From: Hyphomicrobiales bacterium
GTDB lineage: Bacteria > Pseudomonadota > Alphaproteobacteria > Rhizobiales > Rhizobiaceae
Reading direction: 5' to 3'
Length of the DNA: 64,000 nucleotides
NCBI GenBank assembly: GCA_900471525.1
Contig: UCEZ01000007.1
Coordinates: 124,001-188,000 of the forward strand
Position 1 is the first letter of the stretch. The number at the start of each line of letters is the position of its first letter. Shown one piece after another: positions 26,224-35,598 of this stretch. A program made the translations under genes and the position numbers. Under the pieces are notes generated by a model that saw only the letters and a list, made by a program, of their open reading frames with translations, was not told the DNA's origin and did no database searches.

Positions 26224-29200
26224 ATGACAGATATTACGGGCACTGAAGGCAATGACACATTGCTTGGCAGCGATATTGAAAGCGATTTCATCATGGCTTT
26301 CGCCGGTCTTGACAAGATCAATGGCGGCATGGGGGCCGACACCATCCTTGCCGGTGAGGGCAACGATACCGTGGATGGGTCGTTCCAGGCCGACTTCATC
26401 CTCGGTGACGCTGGCGACGACATCTTGAACGGTAACAGTGGCGATGACTATCTCGACGGCGCCGCCGGCAAGGACAGGTTCGATGGCGGCAGCGGCAAGG
26501 ACAACATCGTCGCTGGAACGCTGGCAACGGCTGCCGGCGATGTCGCCAACGGCGGTTCCGGTACCGATCGTCTGACGGTCGATTATTCGTCGTCGGCTGC
26601 CAAGCTCAATATTTCGATCAAGGACTGGATCACGCCGCAGACCCTGACGGGCGGTATCCGGGCGACCAACGTCGAAGCGTTCTCGATTACCGGCAGCCAG
26701 TTCGACGATACGATCACCGGCGGCAACTATTCCGACATGTTTACCGGTGGCGCCGGCAACGACACGCTTTCGGGCGGTCGGGGTTTCGACATGCTGCAGG
26801 GCGGCGACGGCAGCGATACCCTGTATGGTGGTTATGGTTTCGACTACCTGCAAGGGGATGCCGGCAACGACCTGCTGTTCGGCGATCAGGGTTTTGACCT
26901 TCTCTATGGCGGTGCCGGCAACGACAAGATCTATGGCGGCGACAGCTTTGACACCCTCTATGGCGGCGATGGCGCCGACTCTCTTTTCGGCGGCACCGGC
27001 AATGATTCCGTCTTGGGGGAGGCCGGCGACGACAAGCTCAAGGGTGATTCCGGCGACGATTCGATCGACGGCGGCGCCGGCAATGACACGATCGAAGGTG
27101 GCAGCGGCAACGACGCCATCAGCTACTATTACGGCGACGGCAAGGACGCCATCACGGACGCCAGCGGCAGTGATCGCCTGATCCTGCGCAATTTTTCCGG
27201 TAATTTCACCGCAAAGGCGGCGACCGAGGTCAATACGTTGACGGGCGGCACGACCTTTACGGGCATGGACCACTACACGATCCATGCCACCGGCACCGGC
27301 GCCAACAAGATCACCACCGGCACCGGCAATGATGTGGTCGAAGCGGCAGAAGGCAACGACTGGATCAACGGCGCGGCCGGCGATGACACGCTTGATGGCG
27401 GTCTCGGCAAGGACACGATCTATGGCGACGTCGGCAACGATACCGTCAAATTCGGTGACGGCGGCGCGGATATCGGCGATGGCGGTGCAGGAACGGACAG
27501 CGTCTCCGTCGATCGCCGCTCGTTGACCGCAGCCCAGACGTTCCAGGTGAGCGGCACTACCGCGACGCTGACGGATGGCACCAGCCTGAAGAACTTCGAG
27601 CACTACTCGGTGTCCTTCGGAAAAGGCAACGATGTCGTTAAGTCCGTCGGCTCGGCGCAGAGCGTCACCTTCTACGGTTATGACGGCAACGACACGCTGA
27701 TCGGCACCAATGGTTCCGATGAACTGGATGGCGGCAACGGCAATGACACGCTGACATCCGGCGTGGGTTCGGACAAGATCGCCGATAATGGTGGCACCAA
27801 TGTCATCAAATCCGGCGATGGCTCCGATATCGTCAGAGTTGGCGATGACTATGGCAGCGGCGCCGTCGGCAACAATACGGTCGATATGGGAACCGGAGAC
27901 GACAGCTTCTACCGCACCGCCTCGACCGGAAAGTTGGCGCTGGATGGCGGCACCGGCACGGACTTCGCCTCCATCGACTTCAGCAGGTATACGGCGGGCA
28001 TCACCTTCAAGCTGTCCTCTAGCGTGACGGCCATAAACGCGCCGGTAACGGTCAAGAATGTCGAGCGGATCGCTCTTGTCGGCGGTAGCGGCAACGATGT
28101 CTTCAGCGGCGGCAGCCTCAATGATGACCTGCGCGGCGGCGCCGGCAACGACACGCTCACCGGCGGGGCTGGCAACGACACCATCAACGGCGATCTCGGC
28201 AACGATACACTGAAGGGCGGCGCCGGCAACGATACGATCTACGGAGACGGCTACACGCTCACCGGCGGCAAGGACAAGATCTATGCCGAAGACGGCAACG
28301 ATCTGGTCTACACGGGCATCGGCGACCGCTCTGACGGCGGCGCGGGCACGGACCGCGTCAGCCTCAATGTTTCGGAGCAGACCAAGGACATCGCGTTCAC
28401 CTTCTCCACGGGGACGGTCAACGTCGATGCGGCGACGTCGTTCAATGCCTTCGAGGCGCTCGACTATATTGGCAGCAAGGGCAAGGATACGGTCACCGGC
28501 GGCAGTCTCGACGACAATCTCGACGGTCGCTCCGGCAACGATATCCTGAGGGGCGGAAGCGGCAACGACACGCTCGAGGATGGCGCCGGAAACGACCAGC
28601 TCTTTGGCGACGGGGGCAACGATACGCTCACCCGCACGGACGCGACCGGCAAGGACGTCTTCGATGGTGGCTCCGGCACGGACACCCTGTCCTTCAGCGA
28701 TGGATCGACGTCAGTCGTGCTTGATCTCATGGCCCAGAGCAAGAACAAGGGTCTTGCGCTCGGCCTGACGGTCAAGAACTTCGAGATCATCGAGGGCAGC
28801 AACAGCGACGACGACATCCGCGGCGATGCCAATGCCAACATTCTCAACGGCAATGGCGCCGACGATGTTCTCGACGGTCGTGATGGCAACGACATGCTGA
28901 CCGGTGGTGCCGGCGACGACTGGCTGACGGGCGGCAAAGGCAACGACAAGTTCGTCTTCGAGTTCCATGGACGCGACGGCGAGGGCGACGTCATCACCGA
29001 CTTCACCCGCGGCCAGGACAAGCTGGTGATCGACAAGCTGGACTACGGCATTGCCACAGGGGATACCAGCGTGACGCTCGTCGTTGGTGCTGATCCGGTG
29101 GCGACCGGCAGCAAAGGCACCTTCCTGTTCGAAAGCGACAACGGCCGTCTCTGGTTCGATGCCGACGGCAAGGGCACGGAAGCCGACCTCCAGCTCGTCG

Positions 29201-29253
29201 CCATCCTGCAGAACGTCGCGACGCTGTCGACGAGCGATTTCGCCTTCATCTGA
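26224..29253 (+). CDS. RTX (haemolysin-type Ca2+-binding repeat) secreted protein
   Basis: This 1009-residue protein is built almost entirely from glycine-rich nonapeptides of the GGxGxDxLx type, in several blocks that form Ca2+-binding parallel beta-rolls. The blocks are separated by short beta-like spacer modules with a recurring pattern (GGAGTDxxSVDxS, then NFEHYSV or NVERIAL-like). There is no N-terminal signal peptide, and the C-terminus ends in a hydrophobic/acidic tail typical of type I secretion substrates (DFTRGQDKLVID, final LSTSDFAFI). Start at 26224 follows AGGAG. No enzyme domain is visible, so a structural, adhesive or biofilm role is likely. No type I secretion genes lie in the window. 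Confidence 0.9.
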   Translation: MTDITGTEGNDTLLGSDIESDFIMAFAGLDKINGGMGADTILAGEGNDTVDGSFQADFILGDAGDDILNGNSGDDYLDGAAGKDRFDGGSGKDNIVAGTLATAAGDVANGGSGTDRLTVDYSSSAAKLNISIKDWITPQTLTGGIRATNVEAFSITGSQFDDTITGGNYSDMFTGGAGNDTLSGGRGFDMLQGGDGSDTLYGGYGFDYLQGDAGNDLLFGDQGFDLLYGGAGNDKIYGGDSFDTLYGGDGADSLFGGTGNDSVLGEAGDDKLKGDSGDDSIDGGAGNDTIEGGSGNDAISYYYGDGKDAITDASGSDRLILRNFSGNFTAKAATEVNTLTGGTTFTGMDHYTIHATGTGANKITTGTGNDVVEAAEGNDWINGAAGDDTLDGGLGKDTIYGDVGNDTVKFGDGGADIGDGGAGTDSVSVDRRSLTAAQTFQVSGTTATLTDGTSLKNFEHYSVSFGKGNDVVKSVGSAQSVTFYGYDGNDTLIGTNGSDELDGGNGNDTLTSGVGSDKIADNGGTNVIKSGDGSDIVRVGDDYGSGAVGNNTVDMGTGDDSFYRTASTGKLALDGGTGTDFASIDFSRYTAGITFKLSSSVTAINAPVTVKNVERIALVGGSGNDVFSGGSLNDDLRGGAGNDTLTGGAGNDTINGDLGNDTLKGGAGNDTIYGDGYTLTGGKDKIYAEDGNDLVYTGIGDRSDGGAGTDRVSLNVSEQTKDIAFTFSTGTVNVDAATSFNAFEALDYIGSKGKDTVTGGSLDDNLDGRSGNDILRGGSGNDTLEDGAGNDQLFGDGGNDTLTRTDATGKDVFDGGSGTDTLSFSDGSTSVVLDLMAQSKNKGLALGLTVKNFEIIEGSNSDDDIRGDANANILNGNGADDVLDGRDGNDMLTGGAGDDWLTGGKGNDKFVFEFHGRDGEGDVITDFTRGQDKLVIDKLDYGIATGDTSVTLVVGADPVATGSKGTFLFESDNGRLWFDADGKGTEADLQLVAILQNVATLSTSDFAFI

Positions 29254-29276
29254 GGGTGAAGTGAGCGATTGAGAAG

Positions 29277-29310
29277 AGCGCCCGCTCCGGGATTCGGGGC
29301 GGGCGCTTTT
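29277..29310 (+). terminator. Terminator of the RTX gene
   Basis: AGCGCCCGC and GCGGGCGCT form a perfect 9-bp stem with a 13-nt loop and TTTT, 23 nt after the stop codon. Confidence 0.85.
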
Positions 29311-29551
29311 GCAGGCGCTCGTCCAAGAAAGCGGTGCTTACTCTGGCAGCATAATTCGTTGACGAGTACGCCTTGTTACCGCGAGCTAAATTGAAAATTA
29401 GGCAGTTTTTGCGCGGGTTATCATTTAGAATCCACCGAAAGGACTCACGCAACTTTTAAAACGTTCGCGCCGAAACTTGCCGGTTACTGCAAACCGTTAC
29501 AGACGGATCGGGTTGCGGGATGGGAGTGCAAGCCCGCTGCAATCGCGACCG

Positions 29552-30079
29552 CTACCCCGCCAAATGCCGAAACGCCGCCACGACCTCTTCATACACCCCG
29601 CGCTTGAACGCCACGATCAGGCCCGGCAGGTCGTGCATCGGCTTCCAGGCCCATTCGTCGAACTCCGGTTCGTGGCCGCCGGGGGGCGGGTTGATGGCGA
29701 TTTCGGATTCGTCGCCTTCGAAGCGGAAGGCGAACCAGCGTTGGGTCTGGCCGCGATATTTGCCCTTGAGGCCGATGCCGATCAGGTGGGCGGGCAGATC
29801 GTAGTTGATCCAGTCGGGGGCTTCGGCGAGCAGCGAGACGGTGGTCATGCCGGTTTCCTCGTAAAGCTCGCGGTAGGCAGCCTTCAGCGGGTCCTCGCCC
29901 TTGTCGATGCCGCCTTGCGGCATCTGCCAGAGCTGAGCGGAGCCGTCATATTCGGAATTGCCGATCGCGATGCGCCGCCCGGCCCAGACGAGGCCTTGCC
30001 GGTTCAGCACCATGATGCCGACGCAGGGGCGGTACGGAAGATCGTCTGCTTTCACCGGTTTCGACTTGTCCTTGCTCAT
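29552..30079 (-). CDS. rppH: RNA pyrophosphohydrolase
   Basis: This 175-residue Nudix hydrolase removes pyrophosphate from the 5' triphosphate end of mRNA and thereby triggers decay. The Nudix box is [45 protein letters not shown] and WQMPQGG match the rhizobial NudH/RppH N-terminus. Length and start are typical. It is the last gene of the long minus-strand housekeeping run, 78 nt after the divergent polysaccharide deacetylase gene. Confidence 0.93.
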   Translation of the reverse strand: MSKDKSKPVKADDLPYRPCVGIMVLNRQGLVWAGRRIAIGNSEYDGSAQLWQMPQGGIDKGEDPLKAAYRELYEETGMTTVSLLAEAPDWINYDLPAHLIGIGLKGKYRGQTQRWFAFRFEGDESEIAINPPPGGHEPEFDEWAWKPMHDLPGLIVAFKRGVYEEVVAAFRHLAG

Positions 30080-30157
30080 GCGAACGCCTCTTGCTGATCT
30101 TGTCTTGCTTACCGGAACAACGAGGTCCGTGCGCCTCGTCCAAATGTCATGCTTACG

Positions 30158-31369
30158 CTATTGCTGTTGCGGATCCTTGACGAGGGCGGAGACGCCGACG
30201 AATTCGATGCCGCGTGTGCTCGCCTCGTCCATCCACTGGGAGATGGCCGCGACGCTTTCGTCGAAAGCCGATGCGACACCAATGGCGCCGCCGTTGCGCC
30301 GTGCGATGCGCTCGAGCTCGTCAAGCTTCTTCAGGATCGCCGTGCGGTCGATCTGGTCGTCGACAACCATATCGGCAAAACCATGCGGCACGCCGATCGT
30401 CTCGGCCAGTGTCCCCGTCAGCGATTGCGCCGAGGTCGCATCGTCGAGGAACAGCAGTCCGCGACGGCCAACGTCACGCATCACCGGCTCGAGCGCATCG
30501 GCATCGGAAAGAAAACGCCCGCCGAGAAAATTCATGATGCCGGTGTAGTTGGTGATCTGGGCCAGCGAATAATGCAGTTCCGACAGGTTTTTCTTCGCGT
30601 CCAGCGCGACGCGCAGCGTATGCGGGCCGGGATTGTTGTCGGGATAATCGAACGGCTCGAACGGCACCTGCAACAGGATTTCGTGGCCCGTGCGGCGGGC
30701 CTCCTGCATCCAGCGCTGCAGGCTGTTGCCGGTGGCGGCAAAGGCCATCGTCACATCCGGAGACAAATCGCGCAGCGCATTCTGCGTGCCCGTCTGGCTG
30801 AGGCCGAGGCCGCCGACCACCAGCGCGATGCGGATGCCGCGGGCGCCAGACCAGGGCCGTGCATATTGATCCATCGGCCGCAGGCCATCCGGGCCGGTGA
30901 TCGGCAGGCGCCCTTCGGGGCTATCCTCCAAGAGGGCATCGTTCGGAAAAGTGGCAAGGCGTGGGTCCTGGCCCTTCGTCCGGCCGACTTCGATGAAGGC
31001 GGGGCCGTCGCCGTCGCGCTGCTTGGGCGAGAATTTGGTGACGATGGAACCGTTGTCCGTCAGCGTTTCCTCGACATGAGCCCCGGAGAGGGCACCGCTC
31101 GGCTGCTGCTTCTTGAGCCTGTTGCCGTCCGCGGCCGCTTCTGCCGCGGTCTTTTCGCCCGGTTGCGAGGCTTCCGCGACGGCTTGCGTTTCCGGCTTCG
31201 GTTGAACGATCAGGCCGGTCGGTTTCAGGACGGTCCAGGCGGAAATGCCGATCAGTGCCAGCACGCCAATGCCAAGCGACAGGCGGCCGAAAGTCAGGCC
31301 CGATTTCGCAGCTTTGGAGGAACGCGTCTTGCGGTTTTGACCAAGAGGAGCGTTGAGATCTGTTCCCAA
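30158..31369 (-). CDS. Divergent polysaccharide deacetylase family protein (DUF610/COG2861)
   Basis: This 403-residue protein has one N-terminal membrane anchor (about residues 28-48), a Pro/Lys/Glu-rich linker of about 110 residues, then a periplasmic NodB-like barrel. Family features are IRIALVVGGLGLSQTGTQNAL, the HEILLQVPFEPFDYPDNNPG segment and GIMNFLGGRFLSD. It may act on peptidoglycan or glycans, although some NodB metal residues are altered in this family. Its neighbours ctpA and the EnvC-like gene also act on the cell wall, which supports an envelope role. Substrate unproven. Confidence 0.85.
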   Translation of the reverse strand: MGTDLNAPLGQNRKTRSSKAAKSGLTFGRLSLGIGVLALIGISAWTVLKPTGLIVQPKPETQAVAEASQPGEKTAAEAAADGNRLKKQQPSGALSGAHVEETLTDNGSIVTKFSPKQRDGDGPAFIEVGRTKGQDPRLATFPNDALLEDSPEGRLPITGPDGLRPMDQYARPWSGARGIRIALVVGGLGLSQTGTQNALRDLSPDVTMAFAATGNSLQRWMQEARRTGHEILLQVPFEPFDYPDNNPGPHTLRVALDAKKNLSELHYSLAQITNYTGIMNFLGGRFLSDADALEPVMRDVGRRGLLFLDDATSAQSLTGTLAETIGVPHGFADMVVDDQIDRTAILKKLDELERIARRNGGAIGVASAFDESVAAISQWMDEASTRGIEFVGVSALVKDPQQQ

Positions 31370-31438
31370 GAGGGCCTCTGTCGTTCCGGGTTGCGATGGC
31401 GGAAGCCTTGGGCGAAGGCGTTCCCTTAAGAATCGAAA

Positions 31439-31466
31439 CCGCCGCCCGGCCGGAGCCAGGCGGCGA
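31439..31466 (-). terminator. Possible terminator after ctpA
   Basis: On the minus strand a GC-rich hairpin (GCCGCC...GGCGGC) is followed by GGTTTCG. The T tract is weak, so it may only be partial. Confidence 0.35.
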
Positions 31467-31500
31467 ATGTCGTCATGCGATCCGCTTTGTCAGCGGATGT

Positions 31501-32823
31501 TTACTGCTTCAGCTCGGCTTTTTCGGGATTGGCCGGGAAGGCCGGGTCCGTCTTCTTGCCGCGCAACAGGTCGAGCGCGTAGTTCAGCTGCAGGTCGTCC
31601 TTGGCTTCCGGCGGGACATAGGCAACCGAGCCGGAGCCTTCATCCGTTTCGCTCTGGCCCTGGATATGACCGCGCAGGCTGGATTCGCTCGTCGTCTCGA
31701 CCTTGCCGAGCAGTTCCGGCGGCAGCGGCTGTTCGACCTTGATGTCCGGCGAGATGCCGGTGCCCTGGATAGACTTGCCCGACGGCGTGTAATAGAGCGC
31801 GGTGGTCAGACGCAACGCGCCGGCTTCGCCGAGCGGGATGATGGTCTGGACCGAGCCCTTGCCGAAGGAACGCGTTCCGAGAACGGTGGCGCGCTTCAGG
31901 TCCTGCAGAGCGCCGGCGACGATTTCGGAGGCCGATGCCGAGCCGCCGTTGACGAGCACGATCACCGGCTTGTGATCGGTGAGATCGCCTGCCGTCGCAT
32001 TGAAGCGGCGTGTTTCGTCGGGATTGCGGCCGCGGGTCGATACCACTTCGCCACGCTCCAGGAAGGCATCGGAGACGTTGATTGCCTGATCGAGCAGGCC
32101 GCCCGGGTTAAGGCGCAGATCAAGCACGTAGCCTTTCAGCTTGTCGGCCGGAATCTGGGCCTGAATCTTCTCGATGCCGGCCTTCAGGTCGTCATAGGTC
32201 TTTTCGGTGAAGGAAATCACGCGCAGGTAACCGACGTCGCCTTCGACACGGAACTTGACGGCGCGAACGGCGATGATATCGCGAATGATTGTCAGTTCGA
32301 TCGGCTTCTCGGCGCCTTTGCGCAGAATGGTCAGCTTGATCGGCTTGCCGACGGCGCCGCGCATCTTGTCGACGGCTTCTTCGAGCTTCAGGCCGCGCAC
32401 GTCCTGACCATCGATCTTGGAAATGAAGTCGCCGGCGAGAACGCCCGCCTTGGCAGCCGGTGTATCGTCGATCGGGCTGGTGACCTTGACGAGTTCGTCT
32501 TCCATCGTGACTTCGATGCCGAGACCGCCGAATTCACCCTTGGTCTGGGTGCGCATGTCTTCCGCGTCGGTGGAATTCATGTAGCTGGAATGCGGATCGA
32601 GCGAGGAGAGCATGCCGTTGATGGCATTCTCGATGAGCTTGTCGTCCTGCGGCGGCGTCACGTACTGCGCGCGAACGCGCTCGAAAACATCGCCGAAGAT
32701 CGACAGTTCACGATACGTCGACGGGTTGGCCGCGACGGCCGGGACGACGGACGAATAAACAACGCCCATGGCGGTTGCACCCATCAGTGCCCCGACCAGA
32801 ACAAGTGAAGCCCTACGAATCAT
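31501..32823 (-). CDS. ctpA: Carboxy-terminal processing peptidase (S41)
   Basis: This 440-residue periplasmic serine protease is anchored by an N-terminal signal/anchor (ASLVLVGALMGATAMGVVYS). A PDZ domain occupies roughly residues 90-170. The catalytic core has Ser in NGGSASASEIVAGALQD and Lys in TRSFGKGSVQT. CtpA trims C-termini of envelope proteins and peptidoglycan hydrolases. Start at 32823 gives the usual length; the frame extends upstream to 32898 but overlaps the EnvC-like gene. The first 11 nt overlap that gene, so the two are coupled. Confidence 0.95.
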   Translation of the reverse strand: MIRRASLVLVGALMGATAMGVVYSSVVPAVAANPSTYRELSIFGDVFERVRAQYVTPPQDDKLIENAINGMLSSLDPHSSYMNSTDAEDMRTQTKGEFGGLGIEVTMEDELVKVTSPIDDTPAAKAGVLAGDFISKIDGQDVRGLKLEEAVDKMRGAVGKPIKLTILRKGAEKPIELTIIRDIIAVRAVKFRVEGDVGYLRVISFTEKTYDDLKAGIEKIQAQIPADKLKGYVLDLRLNPGGLLDQAINVSDAFLERGEVVSTRGRNPDETRRFNATAGDLTDHKPVIVLVNGGSASASEIVAGALQDLKRATVLGTRSFGKGSVQTIIPLGEAGALRLTTALYYTPSGKSIQGTGISPDIKVEQPLPPELLGKVETTSESSLRGHIQGQSETDEGSGSVAYVPPEAKDDLQLNYALDLLRGKKTDPAFPANPEKAELKQ

Positions 32824-34246
32824 TGCGTGCCTTTCCGGTGTCTGCTGCGGTCCACCATGGTCGGGAATCAACCGGTTTTCCGTCTTTCCTGAATTCAATG
32901 TAAAGTGTTGGCCGTTCGGTTTCCAGCGCCAATGCTGTCGCGCTCGCCACTCTTTTGTTACCCATAGTGCCCAGCGGTTCGCCGGCGACGACGAATTGTC
33001 CCTGCTGCACGGTCACGCCTTCCAGCCCCGAGAGAACGACATGATAGCCGTCGCCGGGATTGAGGATGATCATCTGGCCGTAACTGCGAAACGTTCCGGC
33101 AAAGACGATCCAGCCATCGGATGGCGCTGTCACCAAAGCCCCTGCATTGGTCTCGAGCATCATGCCCTGGAGCGAATGTCCCGTGCCGTCGGCGTCGCCA
33201 AACCGGCGCAGGATCGATCCGGCAACCGGAAGCGCGAGCTTTTTCTGCAGGTCTGAAAAGGCATATGCAGGCGCAATGCGGTTTTTGTCGGGCGTAGCGC
33301 TGTTTGCCAGTTCGCGGGCCTCGGCCCGCTGCGCCTCCGACATCAGTCGACGTTTTTCCTCGTCGGCTTTGGCCGCCGCCGCGGCATCGCGCACCGAGGC
33401 GATCTCCGTTTCGATCGAACCGATCAGGCCCTCGAGGCTGGTTGCCTGCGCGGCGAGCTGCTCGGCCTTGCGGCGTTCGGATGCAAGCTCGGTGGCGCTG
33501 CGCTGCTTCAGCTTCTGTTTTTCGACTATCAGCATGTTCATGCGCCGCTCTTCCTCGAGCCGAGCCGTCATGTCGTCGCCAAGCGCCTGTTTCTGTGCGA
33601 TGATCTCCTTGCGAACGCCGGCAAGAGCCTTGAGATCGGCGGCAAGGTTTTCGGTCTCATGGCGGATGCCGGGGACGACTGCGCCGAGCAGAATGGCGCT
33701 GCGGACAGAGGCCAGCGCGTCTTCCGGCGTCACAAGCAGCGCCGGCGGCGGATTGCGCCCCATCCGCTGCAGCGCCGCCAGCACCTCGGCAAGTACGCCG
33801 CGCCGGGCGCGCAGCGATGTGTGAACGGCGTCTTCCTTTGTCCGCAATGTCGTCAGCTTCTCTTCGCCATCGACGATCTGTTGCTCAAGCGCCTTGCGCT
33901 TGTCAGCCGAGGTGACGATCGCCGTCCTCAGCGATTCGCTGGTTTTTTCAAGGTCGGCGATACTGGCCTGCAGTTCCGCAGCGCGGTCGTTCGACAGTGT
34001 GATGGTCTTCGACAGCGCTTCCAGTTCGCTGCGCGTGCTGTCGCGCTTGAGCGCGAGATCACTGGCGGGGTCCGCCGGCACCTGTTCAGTGGCGCCTTGC
34101 GGGTTTCGATCCGTCGTCTCTGCGCTCTGTGCTGCGACGTCGGTGGCAAGAAGAAGGCCGGCGGCCAACAGGCCTGCGCGCAAGCGGAGCCATCCGATGC
34201 TTCCCGGTTGCCTCCTGCTCGTCTGCCTTGTTGCGCCTGTTGTCAT
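32813..34246 (-). CDS. EnvC-like murein hydrolase activator with degenerate LytM domain
   Basis: This 477-residue exported protein has a signal peptide (AGLLAAGLLLATDVAAQSA), a long coiled-coil region (about residues 60-300, heptad-rich with many Glu, Lys and Arg) and a C-terminal LytM/M23 domain. The zinc ligands of active M23 enzymes are missing: the H-x(3)-D motif reads HSLQGM, the YxHL position is LSGL and the final HxH position is LYIEF. EnvC-type proteins like this activate amidases during septum splitting rather than cutting peptidoglycan themselves. The gene overlaps ctpA by 11 nt. Confidence 0.88.
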   Translation of the reverse strand: MTTGATRQTSRRQPGSIGWLRLRAGLLAAGLLLATDVAAQSAETTDRNPQGATEQVPADPASDLALKRDSTRSELEALSKTITLSNDRAAELQASIADLEKTSESLRTAIVTSADKRKALEQQIVDGEEKLTTLRTKEDAVHTSLRARRGVLAEVLAALQRMGRNPPPALLVTPEDALASVRSAILLGAVVPGIRHETENLAADLKALAGVRKEIIAQKQALGDDMTARLEEERRMNMLIVEKQKLKQRSATELASERRKAEQLAAQATSLEGLIGSIETEIASVRDAAAAAKADEEKRRLMSEAQRAEARELANSATPDKNRIAPAYAFSDLQKKLALPVAGSILRRFGDADGTGHSLQGMMLETNAGALVTAPSDGWIVFAGTFRSYGQMIILNPGDGYHVVLSGLEGVTVQQGQFVVAGEPLGTMGNKRVASATALALETERPTLYIEFRKDGKPVDSRPWWTAADTGKARNDS

Positions 34247-34363
34247 TTAGCCATTCGTTCTCAGCCGTCTGCTCGATCAAAACCCTACGCTGATTTGGCC
34301 GCCATCGCCAACAGCCATCCCCGGCAATTGCGGCATCCGGATGGCGGGCGCGGCGGCGATATT

Positions 34364-34846
34364 TCAGACCCGATGATAGGGATGGCCGGAAAGGATGGTG
34401 ACGGCGCGATAAAGTTGCTCCGCGATCAGGATGCGCACCAGCTGATGCGGCCAAGTCATCTTGCCGAGGCAGATGACGGCATCCGCCTTGCCGTGAAGGG
34501 CGGGATCCAGTCCGTCGGCGCCGCCGATGGCGATCGTCATGTCGCGCTTTCCACTATCGCGGAAGGAACCGATAAGGCCAGCGAAGCCTTCCGAATCGAG
34601 TGCCTTGCCACGTTCGTCAAGCAGGATAAGAACGCTGGCTTCCGGCAGAGATTTTTCGAGCAGCACCGCTTCTTCGCGCTTGCGCGTATCGGCGCTCGAC
34701 GCGCGGCTTTCCGGGACTTCGGTCACGCGTGAGAGTTCGAGGCCGATTGCGGGGCCTGCCTTGGAAAAGCGGTCGAGATAACGCGCCGCAAGATCCTTTT
34801 CCGGGCCGGCCTTGAGGCGCCCGACGGCGAAGAGGCCAACCCGCAT
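34364..34846 (-). CDS. rlmH: 23S rRNA (pseudouridine1915-N3)-methyltransferase
   Basis: This 160-residue SPOUT methyltransferase modifies helix 69 of 23S rRNA. Signatures are LLDERGKALDSEGFA, the SAM-binding knot FAIGGADG-like segment (IAIGGADGLDP) and the C-terminal LVRILIAEQLYRAVTILSGHPYHR, which forms the dimer and active site. Length and start are typical. It lies downstream of rsfS in the conserved obgE-proB-proA-nadD-rsfS-rlmH order. Confidence 0.96.
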   Translation of the reverse strand: MRVGLFAVGRLKAGPEKDLAARYLDRFSKAGPAIGLELSRVTEVPESRASSADTRKREEAVLLEKSLPEASVLILLDERGKALDSEGFAGLIGSFRDSGKRDMTIAIGGADGLDPALHGKADAVICLGKMTWPHQLVRILIAEQLYRAVTILSGHPYHRV

Positions 34847-35049
34847 GTCATTTCCTCGATTTTGTCACACCCGCAACGGCGTCGCCGCCTCTATCGGCGG
34901 ACGAGAGGCACATTCTTTCCTGTCCAGCGGAGCGCTGGTGCCGGACTTCATTCTGCAACGGGCCGCAATCAGATAACGTACCCTGCACGACCATTACAGG
35001 ATCCAAATGTGTCACCGCCGTTCAAGCGTCCACACAGGACGCCGGACGC
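34847..35049. other. Intergenic region between rsfS and rlmH
   Basis: About 200 bp hold no gene-like frame. No strong terminator was seen, so read-through from rsfS into rlmH is possible. Confidence 0.35.
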
Positions 35050-35538
35050 TCAGTGCAATGTGCCGTCTTCCATATCCGGTGCGGCCCACATCTTTTCGAT
35101 GTTGTAGAACTCGCGGATTTCCGGACGGAATACGTGAACGATGATATCGCCGCCGTCGATCAGCACCCAGTCGCCGGTCTCCAGACCTTCGACGCGGGCA
35201 TTGCCCTGGCCACCATCCTTGAGGTCGGTGATCAGGTGATCGGCTATCGCCATGACATGCCTGCTCGACCGCCCGGAGACCACGACCATGTAGTCTCCCA
35301 GCGCCGATTTCCCGGCAATGTTGATGGTGACAATATCTTCTGCCTTCGAGTCCTCGAGACTGCCGAGAACCAGGTGAAGAGCACGGGTAGCGGCTTCGTC
35401 GCTACGTTCCGTGCTTTTAGGGAAAATGCGTGTGACGCTTCCCTTGGCTTGTACTGTTGTCAGGGTTTTTCCTTTCCGAATGACATACAGACACTTTCGA
35501 TTCGAATGTCGCTCGAACCGATGCCTAAATGTAGGCAC
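35050..35538 (-). CDS. rsfS: Ribosome silencing factor
   Basis: This RsfS/Iojap protein binds L14 (uL14) and blocks 30S-50S joining when nutrients are scarce. Hallmarks are LHLVLGSLEDSKAEDIVTINIAGKSALGDYMVVVSGRSSRH and the closing DIIVHVFRPEIREFYNIEKMW. There is no in-frame ATG before the conserved core. GTG at 35538 has AAGG 5 nt upstream and gives 162 residues; TTG at 35541 is adjacent. A CTG at 35463 has an excellent GGAAAGG site and would give the shorter LTTVQAKG N-terminus. The N-terminal 26 residues are therefore uncertain. Confidence 0.92.
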   Translation of the reverse strand: MPTFRHRFERHSNRKCLYVIRKGKTLTTVQAKGSVTRIFPKSTERSDEAATRALHLVLGSLEDSKAEDIVTINIAGKSALGDYMVVVSGRSSRHVMAIADHLITDLKDGGQGNARVEGLETGDWVLIDGGDIIVHVFRPEIREFYNIEKMWAAPDMEDGTLH

Positions 35539-35598
35539 CAATGCCTTAAGGTTTCAAGACACGAGAAGTAAATGACGGTTAATCATTGCTTGCGCACA

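Noticed and set aside
26200-27603. A 467-codon minus-strand frame opposite the RTX gene
   Set aside because: The repetitive Val/Ile/Ala-Asp pattern is the mirror of the glycine-rich repeats, and no initiation signals were seen.
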